Positions 1 through 10,777 of a stretch of DNA of 64,000 bases are shown here, one piece after another. The DNA lies in contig NZ_JAEAGR010000002.1 in the NCBI RefSeq assembly GCF_015999265.1, forward strand, positions 303,846-367,845, written 5' to 3'. Within the stretch, counting starts at the first letter, position 1, and each line of letters starts with the position of its first letter. The translations under genes were made by a program, and so were the position numbers. Below the pieces are notes generated by a model. That model made no database searches. It was given only the letters and a program-made list of their open reading frames with translations, and was not told where the DNA came from. The stretch comes from Mobilitalea sibirica. Its GTDB lineage: Bacteria; Bacillota; Clostridia; Lachnospirales; Lachnospiraceae.

Positions 1-2
1 AT

Positions 3-332
3 ATCAATATAAATCCATCATCAAAGAAAGGAGTAAATAATTCCCTGACAAAAGAATGGCATAAAATTTTTCCTGAGCTTAATACCTTTGTAAAGGTGGA
101 GGGCTCAAGCGACCATTATCCATTTGATAAAGTGAAAATACCTAATATGATGATTACACAAGAACATTTTGATCTGGAAACAAGCAGAAAGCAGGATTCT
201 GATATAGAAAATCTATCTATTGATGAATTAGAAAATACCATACATCTTGTAATGGAATATTTGAAGAGAATTGATATAACAAACGTAAAATATGAAAATA
301 TACCGTATCATCCAAAGGATTCCGGTAATTAG
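3..332 (+). CDS. C-terminal part of an M28-family metallo-aminopeptidase (cut by window edge)
   Basis: The reading frame is open from the first bases of the window to the stop at 332, so the gene starts upstream. The visible 109 residues hold an SDHYPF segment followed by KIPNMMIT and a later HFD. This order resembles the last metal-ligand region of M28 zinc exopeptidases, where SDH-PF precedes a buried strand and a terminal helix. The active-site Asp/Glu residues would lie outside the window. A GTG at 96 is inside the domain and is not a likely start. Family assignment rests on this one motif and is moderate. Confidence 0.55.
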   Translation: MNINPSSKKGVNNSLTKEWHKIFPELNTFVKVEGSSDHYPFDKVKIPNMMITQEHFDLETSRKQDSDIENLSIDELENTIHLVMEYLKRIDITNVKYENIPYHPKDSGN

Positions 333-421
333 AAGAATTAAAAAATTTACTACACTTATTAAGTATTCATCAAAGTAATGAAACAGATGGAGATAAAAAG
401 CATCTAATAGTCAAAATATAA

Positions 422-466
422 GGCTGTTGCCATAGAAAACTCTTAAAGGTCCCTATGGCAACAGCC
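422..466. terminator. Bidirectional intrinsic terminator
   Basis: A perfect 14-bp stem (422-435 with 453-466) encloses a 17-base loop. It lies between the convergent peptidase and LPXTG genes, so it can serve both. Confidence 0.7.
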
Positions 467-501
467 CTGTTTACTGCGATAAATACTTATTAATTTATGT
501 A

Positions 502-1143
502 TTATTCTTTAACAAGTTTTTTCTTAGATACAACGATACCTACAGCTGCAAGTCCCATGAGTGCCATATATAAAACAGCATTAGAGGTTTCGCCTGTTTT
601 AGGTAATTCAGTTGCTTCAGCTTCAACTACATCTGCTTCAACAGCATCAGCTTCTTCAGCTTCATCGTCAGCAACTACTTCTTCACCTTCTTTACTAGTA
701 ACTGTAAGCTCAGAAATTGTTAAATTATTAATTTTTGCATCCCAAGATGGTGCTTTAAAGAAGATTTCGGTTGCTTCTGCTGTAGCAGTAAGATCGAAGG
801 TCTTATCAAAGTCGCCTGATGTAAAATCATTTTGTGACATTTGATAAATGTTTGAGTTTGTAACTTCATTTACATCGATAAGCCATACTCTGAAGTCTCC
901 ATCACTGGAACCCTTCATAGTAACAGTAACGGTTTCGCCGGCTTTTACTGCTTCCGGAAGATAGAAAGAGATGTTAGAAGTTGCTGTTGTAATGGAACCA
1001 TCATCGTTTGCTACTACTGTAGAGTCCCCGGCACCACGACCAAGGTTATCTGTAGCAAGTGAGATTTCAGCTGCGGATGCAGCTAAACTACTGCCAAATA
1101 CAACGATAGAAAGAGCTAAAGCCAACGATAATACTTTCTTCAT
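502..1143 (-). CDS. LPXTG-anchored small surface protein
   Basis: A 213-residue exported protein likely attached to the wall by sortase. It starts with MKK and a hydrophobic signal peptide ending near ASAAE, has a beta-rich domain of about 115 residues, then an acidic Ala/Glu/Asp/Val spacer. The sorting signal LPKTG starts at about residue 180 and is followed by a hydrophobic helix and a KKKLVKE tail. The beta domain recalls carbohydrate-binding jelly rolls, but no ligand residues can be assigned. The start at 1143 is chosen because a GGGAGGT ribosome site lies just upstream (1151-1157); a longer frame to 1188 would precede the signal peptide. No sortase gene is in the window. Confidence 0.85.
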   Translation of the reverse strand: MKKVLSLALALSIVVFGSSLAASAAEISLATDNLGRGAGDSTVVANDDGSITTATSNISFYLPEAVKAGETVTVTMKGSSDGDFRVWLIDVNEVTNSNIYQMSQNDFTSGDFDKTFDLTATAEATEIFFKAPSWDAKINNLTISELTVTSKEGEEVVADDEAEEADAVEADVVEAEATELPKTGETSNAVLYMALMGLAAVGIVVSKKKLVKE

Positions 1144-1324
1144 AAATAATACCTCCCATAAATTGTTATTAATGTTAATATTATACAAAATTTATAAAAT
1201 AATTGTCAATAAATATTTATCAGGATAAGCGTTCAACCGTTGATCATTTATTATTTGATCTATCTATATCCCGTATTAAAATGATACAGTTCTGATTCTA
1301 CGCAATATTATTCTGATTTAAAGC

Positions 1325-1353
1325 AAGACAATTTTATGAAATGATGCTATAAT
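1325..1353 (+). promoter_or_regulatory. Candidate sigma-A promoter of the GH115 gene
   Basis: AAGACA (1325-1330), a 17-base spacer and TATAAT (1348-1353) lie 57 bases before the GH115 start. The -10 is perfect; the -35 is weak, which would suit an activator-dependent gene. Confidence 0.5.
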
Positions 1354-1410
1354 ATAGGTATTACACACGTAGGTAAATAGGCGTGAATATCGAATTCTAA
1401 GGAGGAAGAC

Positions 1411-4311
1411 ATGGGTTTTACTATTAATCAGAGAATATTAACTGAAAACGCATTTTTTCTTAAGGAAAAGGAAGGTTATAGTGGAGTTCACAAAATCGCT
1501 GAGAAGGTACTGCACGATATAGACTTGGTTTTTGGTGTAACTCCTAAACAAGCAGAAGGAATCGAACAATTGGCCTCCTGTCCGGTTATCTATGGAACAA
1601 TAGATCGGAGTCCTATTTTGGATCGTATGTCAGAACAGAGATTGATTGATCTGGAGGAAATCAGAGGAAAGAACGAAGTATTTTTATTTCAAAGTATAGA
1701 TGCTCCTTGGGAAGGAGTAGATAAAGCGCTTATTATTGCAGGAAGTGATAAACGAGGAACCATTTACGGTCTGTTCCATTTATCAGAGCTTTTGGGGGTT
1801 TCACCTTATGTAGACTGGAATGATGTGAAACCAATGCATCAAGATGAATTTGTTTTAGAGGACGGTTACAGGTATGTATCAAAAGAGCCCTCGGTCCGTT
1901 ATAGAGGATTTTTCATTAATGATGAGTGGCCTGCTTTTGGAAACTGGTGTCATAAAAATTTCGGTGGCTTTAATGCGAAAGCATATGAGCATGTATTTGA
2001 GCTGTTACTTCGTTTAAAAGGAAATTATCTATGGCCGGCCATGTGGTCCGCCAGATTTTATGATGATGGCCCGGGACTTCTAAATGCTGAACTGGCAGAT
2101 GAACTGGGTGTAGTAATCGGTAAGTCCCATCACGAACCCTGTCTTCGTCAGGGAGAGGAGTACAAGTACTTAAGAGGAAAAGACTCTATTTATGGTGATG
2201 CATGGAATTTCAGAACCAATGAAGAAGGCATTACTCGCTTTTGGGCAGATGGTCTGAAACGAAGCGGAAAGTTTGAGAATGTAATTACAGTCGGGATGCG
2301 TGGAGAGGCTGATACGGCTATTATGGGTAAAGAATTTACATTTGCAGACAATATTGAACTGCTTCGTGATGTATTGCGAACACAAAATCGTTTAATTAAA
2401 GAACATGTTAACCCTGATCTTGAAAAAGTACCCAGAATGTTAGCTCTGTATAAAGAGGTAGAACCATTTTTCTATGGGGATGAAACGACACAGGGATTGA
2501 TTGGTTGTGAAGAATTAGAAGATGTAATATTAATGCTTTGTGATGATAACTTTGGTAATTTACGTACTTTACCAACAGAAGAAATGCGTTCTCATAAGGG
2601 CGGCTATGGTATGTACTATCATTTTGATTATCATGGCGGGCCGATATCTTGGGAATGGATTAACAGTTCCTATTTGCCCAAGGTATGGGAACAGATGAGT
2701 ATGGCCTATGATTTTGGAATTCGTGATCTTTGGGTGGTAAATGTTGGTGACCTTTGTACGCAGGAATTTCCTTTAGCATATTTTCTTGATTTAGCTTATG
2801 ATTTTGATCAATGGGGAACAAATGCCATTAATAAGACAGAGGAATATACCAGAGCTTGGATTAAGAAGCAATTCGGAGGTATCTTAGAAGAGGCTGATCT
2901 AGAAAAAATATATGATATTATAAACGGTTATACAAAAATTGCTCATAATCGTAAACCGGAGGCAATGAATGCAGATGTTTACCATCCGGTGAATTATCAG
3001 GAAACCGATAAACTTCTGGCACAGATTGAACAGTTAATGAAGAAAGCAGATGAATTATATAAGAAGATGAGTGATGAGGCGATGCCCGGCTTCTTCTCCT
3101 TAGTATATTATCCGGCAATGGGTAACTTAAATCTACAGAAGATGCAGCTTTTAGCCGGCAAGAATCATTACGCAGCAAAACTTAACAGTATGGAAGCGAA
3201 TCAGCTGTCTGAGCAAATCAAAGCTTGTATGAAGAGAGATCAGGAGCTTGTTGATGAATACCACACCATGGATAACGGTAAATGGTATGGCATGGGGTTA
3301 TCGGAGCATATTGGTTTTGTTCGTTGGAATGAGGATGAATGTAAGTACCCTATCTTAATGCAAGTAATGCCTACCAGAAAGAACAGGTTAATTGTGTCTT
3401 TGGATGGCACCGAGCAACGTACGGAGGGCAGCCCATGGCTTCCGAATAAACTTTATCTGAATGACTTTAAACAGCCGAATATTACGGAGGCTTCTTTTAC
3501 TATTACCAGTGTAAGTGATTTAGATGCTTCCTATGAGATTACCTGCCAGGTTCCTTGGTTATCATGTTCCCGTGATAAGGGAGTTTTGGATGGTAAAAAC
3601 AAAGCGGCAGAAAAGATCATGGTTCAAATTGATCGAGCTAAAATGAACAATGAGACCCAAGCTAATATCGTGGTAAAGATTCCAAGCGGAACCTGTACGA
3701 TTATTGTGGATGCCGAGCAGCCAAAAGTTAGTGGTTTGCCGGAAAAAACATTTATAGAAACCAGCGGTTATATATCCATTGAAGCAGAACACTATGTTGC
3801 AAAGCAGGATAGCACACAAGTGCAAACAGAAAAAGCAGCCGGTTTTGAGGTAATCAAAGGCTTCGGTAAAACCTTATCTGCAATGAAGGTATTTCCGACT
3901 ACTTCGTATTTTACAGCCGGTCAGGATGCACCGTACTTAGAGTATCAGCTTGTGGTAAGCGAAGCCGGAACCTATGAAGTAGAACTTTATATGCAGCCTT
4001 CTAATCCGGTAACGAAGGAAAATACAATCTATTATGGCGTTCAGGCAAATGACGGACAGATTGATTTAATCAATACCATTCCCAAGGGACAGATCGTAGG
4101 AGATCATAATCGTTATTGGGAATCCGGAGTACTGAATAATATTAGACGTAATAGCAGTGAAGTGATCTTAAGTGCAGGGCAGAATAAATTAAGAATATAT
4201 GCAGTGAGTCCCGGATTTGTATTGGAAAAACTGGTGATTTATCCTGTTGGTAAGAAGCCTGCAGAGAGCTATTTAGGACCGACTGAGACCTATTATGTAG
4301 GCAAAAAGTAA
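1411..4311 (+). CDS. GH115 xylan alpha-1,2-glucuronidase
   Basis: A 966-residue glycosidase of family GH115, which removes (4-O-methyl)glucuronic acid from xylan backbones. The protein shows the family's conserved blocks: VRYRGFFINDEWP near residue 160, GNYLWPAMW near 210 and GKSHHEP near 240. An all-helical middle region follows, with a beta-sandwich C-terminal domain from about residue 785 (GYISIEAEHY). Length matches full GH115 enzymes. There is no signal peptide, so it probably acts in the cytoplasm on imported acidic xylo-oligosaccharides. The start follows AGGAGG at 1399-1404. The convergent AraC regulator just downstream is a plausible controller, but the sequence does not prove it. 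Confidence 0.92.
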   Translation: MGFTINQRILTENAFFLKEKEGYSGVHKIAEKVLHDIDLVFGVTPKQAEGIEQLASCPVIYGTIDRSPILDRMSEQRLIDLEEIRGKNEVFLFQSIDAPWEGVDKALIIAGSDKRGTIYGLFHLSELLGVSPYVDWNDVKPMHQDEFVLEDGYRYVSKEPSVRYRGFFINDEWPAFGNWCHKNFGGFNAKAYEHVFELLLRLKGNYLWPAMWSARFYDDGPGLLNAELADELGVVIGKSHHEPCLRQGEEYKYLRGKDSIYGDAWNFRTNEEGITRFWADGLKRSGKFENVITVGMRGEADTAIMGKEFTFADNIELLRDVLRTQNRLIKEHVNPDLEKVPRMLALYKEVEPFFYGDETTQGLIGCEELEDVILMLCDDNFGNLRTLPTEEMRSHKGGYGMYYHFDYHGGPISWEWINSSYLPKVWEQMSMAYDFGIRDLWVVNVGDLCTQEFPLAYFLDLAYDFDQWGTNAINKTEEYTRAWIKKQFGGILEEADLEKIYDIINGYTKIAHNRKPEAMNADVYHPVNYQETDKLLAQIEQLMKKADELYKKMSDEAMPGFFSLVYYPAMGNLNLQKMQLLAGKNHYAAKLNSMEANQLSEQIKACMKRDQELVDEYHTMDNGKWYGMGLSEHIGFVRWNEDECKYPILMQVMPTRKNRLIVSLDGTEQRTEGSPWLPNKLYLNDFKQPNITEASFTITSVSDLDASYEITCQVPWLSCSRDKGVLDGKNKAAEKIMVQIDRAKMNNETQANIVVKIPSGTCTIIVDAEQPKVSGLPEKTFIETSGYISIEAEHYVAKQDSTQVQTEKAAGFEVIKGFGKTLSAMKVFPTTSYFTAGQDAPYLEYQLVVSEAGTYEVELYMQPSNPVTKENTIYYGVQANDGQIDLINTIPKGQIVGDHNRYWESGVLNNIRRNSSEVILSAGQNKLRIYAVSPGFVLEKLVIYPVGKKPAESYLGPTETYYVGKK

Positions 4312-4324
4312 TATAATTTTTGAA

Positions 4325-4408
4325 GGAGCTGTTTCAAAATAGTTAAACGGGGAATATGATTTTACCGGAGGTAAATTATATTCCCATTGTTTATTTTGAA
4401 ACAGCCCC
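4325..4408. repeat. Nested palindromic repeat, copy 1 (also acts as a terminator hairpin)
   Basis: Two long arms form an imperfect inverted repeat: GGAGCTGTTTCAAAATA at 4325-4341 and its partner TATTTTGAAACAGCCCC at 4392-4408. The pairing continues inward to TTTTACC/GGTAAA. The same arms recur in the opposite orientation at 58358-58496. The element sits between convergent genes. Confidence 0.7.
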
Positions 4409-4428
4409 TTTGATATCTGACAACTGTA

Positions 4429-5325
4429 TTAGCTTGCCGGTTCGTTTTGTTTGAGATACTCCTTTGAGGTATCAAGATTGGAAGTGTAATGAATTTTCTT
4501 ATATTTTCCGGGAGAGATTCCTTCTGCTTTTGAAAAGCTACGAATAAAATTGGCATAATCATTAAAGCCGGATAAATAACAAGTCTCCGTAACGTTTTTT
4601 CCTTCTGACAAAAGGGATTTAGCCCGAGAAAGCTTACGGTCAAGTAAAAAAGCGCGTAGAGTAATTCCTGTATGTTTTTTGAATTCCTGACTTAAATAGT
4701 TGCCGTTTAGGTGAAACTGCTTCTCTAAAAGAGCAAGATTAATCGGTTCATCTAGGCGTTGTTCAATAAATTGCATGGTTTCATATATGTAATCAGGCAT
4801 GATGTTGGTATAAGAATTCGTTGTTTGGCAAAACAGATTGTGTATCAATAATAGAAGGAGAGAAGCATAGGCATCTCTTTTAATCGGATAACCAAATTCA
4901 TGATTGTTTATGGTATTTTGTAAGCAATGCGCCAAGTGAATAAATTCCTGCGCTTGTTCTGTAGTCATAGGTATAATATTATTCTTTCCGAGAGGGCGTT
5001 GATAAAAACTAGTAGATAGATTAATACCTGCTTGTGACAGGTGCTCCATGTAGCCTTTTGTAATGTTAATTGTTATGCGTTCATAGCAGGAGTTATCGTC
5101 ACAAACCAGACGGTGCATTTCATCCGGATTTAAAATAAACAAATCATTTGGAGATAGTCTAAAGCATGATTTTTCTATATAAAAACGAACATTTCCCTGT
5201 AGGAAAAGAAAAATTTCACAGGCATTATGACGGTGATAAGGATAACTGGCATTACCGGTTGTCTTTTTATGGGCAATATATGGAACAGTATCAATATAAT
5301 CTACATAAGATCTTTTGTTCGTCAT
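4429..5325 (-). CDS. AraC-family transcriptional regulator
   Basis: A 298-residue regulator with an N-terminal cupin-like sensor domain (HRHNACEIFLFLQG, then PNDLFILNPDEMHR, about residues 25-105). The C-terminal double helix-turn-helix spans about residues 190-290, with the hallmark GFNDYANFIRSFSKAEG and PGKYKK. Such proteins bind sugars or glycosides and activate nearby glycoside-use genes. It is convergent with the GH115 gene and divergent from the dihydrouridine synthase gene. Its ribosome site (AGGAGG on the minus strand) lies near 5330-5335. Target genes are inferred only from position. Confidence 0.88.
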   Translation of the reverse strand: MTNKRSYVDYIDTVPYIAHKKTTGNASYPYHRHNACEIFLFLQGNVRFYIEKSCFRLSPNDLFILNPDEMHRLVCDDNSCYERITINITKGYMEHLSQAGINLSTSFYQRPLGKNNIIPMTTEQAQEFIHLAHCLQNTINNHEFGYPIKRDAYASLLLLLIHNLFCQTTNSYTNIMPDYIYETMQFIEQRLDEPINLALLEKQFHLNGNYLSQEFKKHTGITLRAFLLDRKLSRAKSLLSEGKNVTETCYLSGFNDYANFIRSFSKAEGISPGKYKKIHYTSNLDTSKEYLKQNEPAS

Positions 5326-5441
5326 AGAAACCTCCTTGTGAAATATATTTCAAATATGTTATCATAATCGTAACTGAGCGTCAAGGCACGTGGCGATATA
5401 AAGATAATATACGAAATGTGAATATTAAAGGAGCCATAATC

Positions 5442-6380
5442 ATGAAATTTTACTTTGCACCGATGGAAGGATTAACCGGATACATCTATAGAAATGCTCA
5501 CAATATCTATTTTAATCATGTTGATAAATACTTTTCACCATTTATTGTAGCGAGCCAGAGAAGCTTTAAAACAAGAGAATGGAAGGATATTATGCCTGAG
5601 AATAATCAAGGTATCTCAATAATTCCGCAACTGTTAACCAATCATGCCGACGACTTTATTCATATGTCGAAGAATCTGAAGCAATTGGGATATGATGAGA
5701 TTAATTTAAATCTGGGATGCCCTTCGGGAACCGTCGTAGCAAAGAAAAGGGGAGCCGGCTTTTTATCATTTAGAGATGAGCTTGATGTGTTTTTAGATGA
5801 AGTTTTTACTGCATCCGTTACGAAAATATCAATAAAAACCAGAATCGGTGTTGATCAATCGGAGGAATTCTATAAGATTATAAAGATATTTAATAAATAT
5901 CCATTGAAAGAGCTTATTATTCATCCAAGAATACAAAAAGACTTTTATAAAAATAAACCCAATCTGGAGATTTTTAAAGACGCCTTAACTTTAAGTAAAA
6001 ATCCGATTTGCTATAACGGTGATATTTTCACATTTAAAGATTACCGGACGTTTATCAATAATTTCCCTGAGGTAGATACTATAATGATAGGCAGAGGATT
6101 AATTATTAATCCTGGTCTCGTCAGAGATATTAAAAATAATGTAAAACTCGATAAAAATGAACTAAAAGCATTTCATAATCAGATTTATGAAGAATATAAG
6201 AATACTTTATTTGGAGATAGAAATATTTTGTTTAAAATGAAAGAAATATGGGTCTTTATGATTTCTGTATTTTCGAATAATGAAAAATATGCCAAGAAAA
6301 TTAAAAAAGCAACAAAATTAACAGATTACGAGGAAGCGGTTGCAAGTTTGTTTGAAGAACAGACCTTATTAGAAGAATAA
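5442..6380 (+). CDS. tRNA-dihydrouridine synthase family protein
   Basis: A 312-residue flavoenzyme that reduces uridine in tRNA to dihydrouridine. The TIM-barrel markers appear in order: FAPMEGLTG at the N-terminus, NLNLGCPSG with the catalytic Cys near residue 90, IKTRIGV, IIHPR, CYNGDIFT and IMIGRGLIINPGL. The ATG at 5442 is preferred over a GTG at 5418 because AAAGGAG sits just before it and the conserved barrel begins immediately. The subtype (DusA/B/C) cannot be fixed by eye. A truncated epimerase relic begins right after the stop codon. Confidence 0.88.
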   Translation: MKFYFAPMEGLTGYIYRNAHNIYFNHVDKYFSPFIVASQRSFKTREWKDIMPENNQGISIIPQLLTNHADDFIHMSKNLKQLGYDEINLNLGCPSGTVVAKKRGAGFLSFRDELDVFLDEVFTASVTKISIKTRIGVDQSEEFYKIIKIFNKYPLKELIIHPRIQKDFYKNKPNLEIFKDALTLSKNPICYNGDIFTFKDYRTFINNFPEVDTIMIGRGLIINPGLVRDIKNNVKLDKNELKAFHNQIYEEYKNTLFGDRNILFKMKEIWVFMISVFSNNEKYAKKIKKATKLTDYEEAVASLFEEQTLLEE

Positions 6381-6382
6381 AA

Positions 6383-6619
6383 AATATTAGAGAAGCAGAT
6401 GCTGTAGTTCATCTTGCGGCAATTCCTATGGCATACAGCCATCCAAATGAAGAGAACTTTCAAAATAATATGATAATCACCTATAATATTCTGGAAGCGG
6501 CAGCCGGCTTTATTAAAAAGGCATTTGTCGCTTCCAGTGAATTCTCCAATGGAATAGTGTTCTCCAAACAAAATCTTAATCCAAGGTATGTTCCACACTA
6601 CTTAGCAATGAGAAGGTGA
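6383..6619 (+). pseudogene. Relic of an NAD-dependent epimerase/dehydratase
   Basis: The frame opens at once after the Dus stop codon and reads EADAVVHLAAIPMAYSHPN, then NILEAA and KAFVASSEFSNGIVF. This matches the stretch from the end of beta-strand 4 through the SSE/Y region of extended SDR epimerases. The Rossmann GxxGxxG part is missing at the 5' side and homology stops near 6600. The catalytic Tyr is replaced (SEFSNG where SExSYG is usual). The piece is therefore a 5'- and 3'-truncated fragment, probably left by a deletion with its junction at about 6381. Confidence 0.65.
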
Positions 6620-6661
6620 AAATGGTCTTGAACTGGTAGTCTGTTCATTGATGGCGTACCA

Positions 6662-7786
<1,125 letters not shown>

Positions 7787-8221
7787 TTATATGTTTTCTT
7801 CCAGATTCGTTTGGATACGGTTCAATAAATCAATTAATAGCTGCTTCTCATAATCATGAAAGCCTTTAAAACTGATATTTTCCATATCGTCAACTATTTT
7901 GATAACTTTTGTAGCCATTTCTCGTCCCTCTTCGGTCAGATAAATAGCATATGCTCTTTTTCCACCGGATACCGATACTGTTTTTTTGTATATTAGTCCT
8001 TTTTCCGCCATTTTGTTAAGGATGGAAGTCATCGTAGCAGGCTCTACATGGCTTCGTAGGGCTAATTCTTTTTGTAGATATCCCTCATTCTGATACAATA
8101 TGGACAGGACCTTTGGCTGTCCGGTGGTTAAGTTTAACTTTTGGAATTCATGCATACTACATTTTTTATGTGCTGCAGAACTACCGATTAAAGCAGTATG
8201 TAAGCGCTTGTTTTCTGTCAT
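7787..8221 (-). CDS. MarR-family transcriptional regulator
   Basis: A 144-residue winged-helix repressor. The recognition part is LALRSHVEPATMTSILNKMAEKGL and the wing is KKTVSVSGGKRAYAIYLTEEG; helices at both ends form the dimer interface. The start at 8221 has a GGAG site just upstream; the longer frame to 8242 would run into the operator dyad. A perfect TAATTAG inverted repeat at 8243-8260 overlaps the region just before the gene, so self-control is likely, along with the esterase gene 15 bases downstream. Confidence 0.9.
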   Translation of the reverse strand: MTENKRLHTALIGSSAAHKKCSMHEFQKLNLTTGQPKVLSILYQNEGYLQKELALRSHVEPATMTSILNKMAEKGLIYKKTVSVSGGKRAYAIYLTEEGREMATKVIKIVDDMENISFKGFHDYEKQLLIDLLNRIQTNLEENI

Positions 8222-8242
8222 AATTAATCTCCTTGTTGACAT

Positions 8243-8260
8243 TAATTAGAATGCTAATTA
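8243..8260. promoter_or_regulatory. Candidate MarR operator (TAATTAG-N4-CTAATTA)
   Basis: A perfect 7-bp inverted repeat with a 4-base centre lies 22 bases before the MarR start codon. Size and AT-rich composition fit known MarR binding sites. Confidence 0.55.
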
Positions 8261-8408
8261 GAATATAAACTAATAACATTTTATTGTCAAGCCGATCCGG
8301 TAAATGTATACTTTTATATATATTATTTCATAAGATATGATCGGTAAATAGGTGCAATTTATCTGGGTTTATATGTAAAATGAATGAATATTACTTAGGG
8401 AGGTTGGT

Positions 8409-10577
8409 ATGAGCATCTTTTTTGATGAGAAACAAAAGGTTTTTAAACTGGATACACCAAATACCAGTTACTGTATGGGGGTAGCAGATCATTTTGGTTA
8501 TTTGATTCACATTTATTATGGAAAAAAATTAAAGGGATCGGATATTACTTTTAACTTACCTATGTTATCGGCGAAAAATAAAACATGGTTCATGGATAGT
8601 GTTTGGATGGAGTACCCCACAGGCGGCATTGGAGATTTCAGGGAGCATTGTCTGGAGATACGAACCGAGGAGGGCTACAATTCATTAGAAATAGGTTATA
8701 TATCTCATGTAATATATGAAGGAAAACCAAAACTAGAAGGTCTTCCTGCCACTTATGCAGATGAGAAGAGTTGTAAAACACTTGAGATAACAATGCACGA
8801 CCCTATTATAAAACTGGATATTATATTAATTTATACCGTATTTAATGATATTGATATCATAACTAGAAGCGTGAAAATAAAAAATACTTCAGAAAAACCG
8901 GTTTACCTAACGAAGGTTCTCTCGGCTTGCCTTGATATGCCTTATAAGGAGTTTGAGATGTTAACCCTTCATGGATCTTGGGCAAGAGAACGTCATATAC
9001 AGACAAAGAAGATTGGTTATGGAAGACAGGGTGTGTTTTCCGAAAGGGGTGAAACAGGACAACAGGATCATCCTTTTCTGGCACTAACGACCCCGGGAAC
9101 CTCACAGACCATGGGTGAAGTATATGCAATGCACTTTGTATATTCCGGTAATTTTGAGACGCAATGTGAAGTTACTCAACTTAATTCAGTACGTATGGTT
9201 ATGGGAATTAATCCTTATCATTTCTGCTGGAAACTAAATGAAAATGAAGTGTTTACAGCTCCTGAGGTTGTTATGGTTTATTCCGGTGAAGGTCTTGGAG
9301 GAATGACTAGGAATCTGCATAATCTATATCGGAAACATCTAATCAGAGGTAAGTATAAGAATAAGAAGCGCCCGATATTGATTAATAATTGGGAAGCGAC
9401 CTATTTTGATTTTGATACGGATAAACTTCTTAGTATAGCCAAACAGGCTTCTGAACTTGGAATTGAGATGTTGGTTGTTGATGATGGATGGTTTGGTAAT
9501 CGATTTGATGATAATCGTTCCCTGGGTGATTGGTTTGTAAATGAAGAAAAAATTAAAGGGGGACTCAAATATCTGGTTGATGAAGTGAATAAACTTGGCA
9601 TGAAGTTTGGTATGTGGTTTGAACCGGAGATGGTTTCACCTGATTCGGATTTATATCGGGAACATCCGGACTGGGCAATTCAGGTACCGGATAGAGCTCC
9701 GGGACTTGTAAGAAACCAGCTTGTTCTTGATCTTACCAGAAGAGAGGTACTGGAACATACCTATGAAAGCATTGCCAAGGTACTTCGAAGTGCCAATGTA
9801 GAATATGTAAAATGGGATATGAACAGACCGCTTACAGATCTGGGAAGTCTGGGACTTCCATCAGACAGGCAAGGCGAGTTATACCACAGATATATGCTTG
9901 CAGTTTATGAGTTACAGGAAAGATTAATGAATGAATTTCCAAACCTGTTACTGGAGAACTGTTCAAGCGGCGGAGCTAGATTTGATCCGGGTATGCTATA
10001 TTATAGCCCACAGATTTGGTGTTCTGATGATACCGATGCTATTGAAAGACTTGCTATATTAGAAGGTACTGCTTTGATTTATCCATTGTCTACGATTGGA
10101 GCGCATGTTTCTGACTGTCCCAATCATGTAACCGGACGAACAACTCCTTTTGATACCCGCGGAATAGTTGCTCTGGCCGGTACCTTTGGTTATGAATTGG
10201 ATGTAACAAAAATATCTGAAGATGATAGAAAGGCTATTCCAAAACAAGTAGAAATGTATCATAAATACAATGATTTAGTTAGAGAAGGAGATTATTATAG
10301 AATCGCTTCCTTTAAAAGTAATCATTATTATGATTGTTATGAAGTTGTTTCAAAAGATAAAAAAGAAGCCATAGTTACATTTGTACAGGTATTAACACGG
10401 GCAAGCTATCCTATGCCATCTATTTTATTACAGGGTCTGGACCCTGATACAAAATATAGAATTGATGCCAGTGATATGGCTGTTTCCGGAGATGTATTAA
10501 TGTATATGGGATTTCCAATTGAAATGGAGAGAGGAGATTATCAAGCAAGAATATATCATCTTACAGCTGTAGAATGA
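8409..10577 (+). CDS. GH36 alpha-galactosidase
   Basis: A 722-residue enzyme that removes terminal alpha-galactose from raffinose-type sugars or galactomannan pieces. It has the N-terminal beta-sandwich, then the barrel beginning near residue 310 (NNWEATYFDFD) with VVDDGWFG. The nucleophile is Asp470 in KWDMNR and the acid/base is Asp540 in CSDDTDA; their spacing of 70 matches characterised GH36 enzymes. ENCSSGGARFD lies between them. There is no signal peptide, so it is intracellular. The start follows AGGGAGG at 8396-8402. It is monocistronic and divergent from the MarR/esterase pair. Confidence 0.95.
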   Translation: MSIFFDEKQKVFKLDTPNTSYCMGVADHFGYLIHIYYGKKLKGSDITFNLPMLSAKNKTWFMDSVWMEYPTGGIGDFREHCLEIRTEEGYNSLEIGYISHVIYEGKPKLEGLPATYADEKSCKTLEITMHDPIIKLDIILIYTVFNDIDIITRSVKIKNTSEKPVYLTKVLSACLDMPYKEFEMLTLHGSWARERHIQTKKIGYGRQGVFSERGETGQQDHPFLALTTPGTSQTMGEVYAMHFVYSGNFETQCEVTQLNSVRMVMGINPYHFCWKLNENEVFTAPEVVMVYSGEGLGGMTRNLHNLYRKHLIRGKYKNKKRPILINNWEATYFDFDTDKLLSIAKQASELGIEMLVVDDGWFGNRFDDNRSLGDWFVNEEKIKGGLKYLVDEVNKLGMKFGMWFEPEMVSPDSDLYREHPDWAIQVPDRAPGLVRNQLVLDLTRREVLEHTYESIAKVLRSANVEYVKWDMNRPLTDLGSLGLPSDRQGELYHRYMLAVYELQERLMNEFPNLLLENCSSGGARFDPGMLYYSPQIWCSDDTDAIERLAILEGTALIYPLSTIGAHVSDCPNHVTGRTTPFDTRGIVALAGTFGYELDVTKISEDDRKAIPKQVEMYHKYNDLVREGDYYRIASFKSNHYYDCYEVVSKDKKEAIVTFVQVLTRASYPMPSILLQGLDPDTKYRIDASDMAVSGDVLMYMGFPIEMERGDYQARIYHLTAVE

Positions 10578-10605
10578 TACAAAGAGTCTCCAATATAAGA
10601 CAATA

Positions 10606-10676
10606 GGAAGGAGGTATGGTTATTTGCTGTAAACTATACCTTCTTTCTGTATCATGTTCTGTATGCGATACAGAAC
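10606..10676 (+). terminator. Two tandem hairpins after the alpha-galactosidase gene
   Basis: The first hairpin pairs 10606-10621 with 10632-10647 (16 bp, three G-U pairs). The second is a perfect 9-bp stem, GTTCTGTAT (10656-10664) with ATACAGAAC (10668-10676), loop GCG. Neither has a strong T-run on this strand, so termination is likely but not certain. Confidence 0.45.
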
Positions 10677-10710
10677 ATAACTGAGATATAAATGCATGTC
10701 AGAATATATT

Positions 10711-10777
10711 GAAAGTGGAGCTAGTAGGTTGCTAGGACGTTGAAGCAAGAAGCCAGTAAGCTTTAGCTTAGTGGCAG
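10711..10777 (+). ncRNA. Solo IS605-type right end / omegaRNA-like scaffold remnant
   Basis: The stretch GGTTGCTAGGACGTTGAAG followed by CAAGAAGCC and a hairpin (10752-10761 with 10766-10775, one mismatch) resembles the 3' end of tnpB genes in Firmicute IS605/IS607 elements, which encodes the guide-RNA scaffold. No tnpB lies anywhere near. The assignment comes from remembered sequence resemblance and needs a covariance search. Confidence 0.4.

Noticed and set aside
497..844. 115-residue open frame on the + strand rich in Ser/Thr/Ala
   Set aside because: It is the antisense shadow of the LPXTG gene's acidic repeat; no ribosome site and low-complexity translation.
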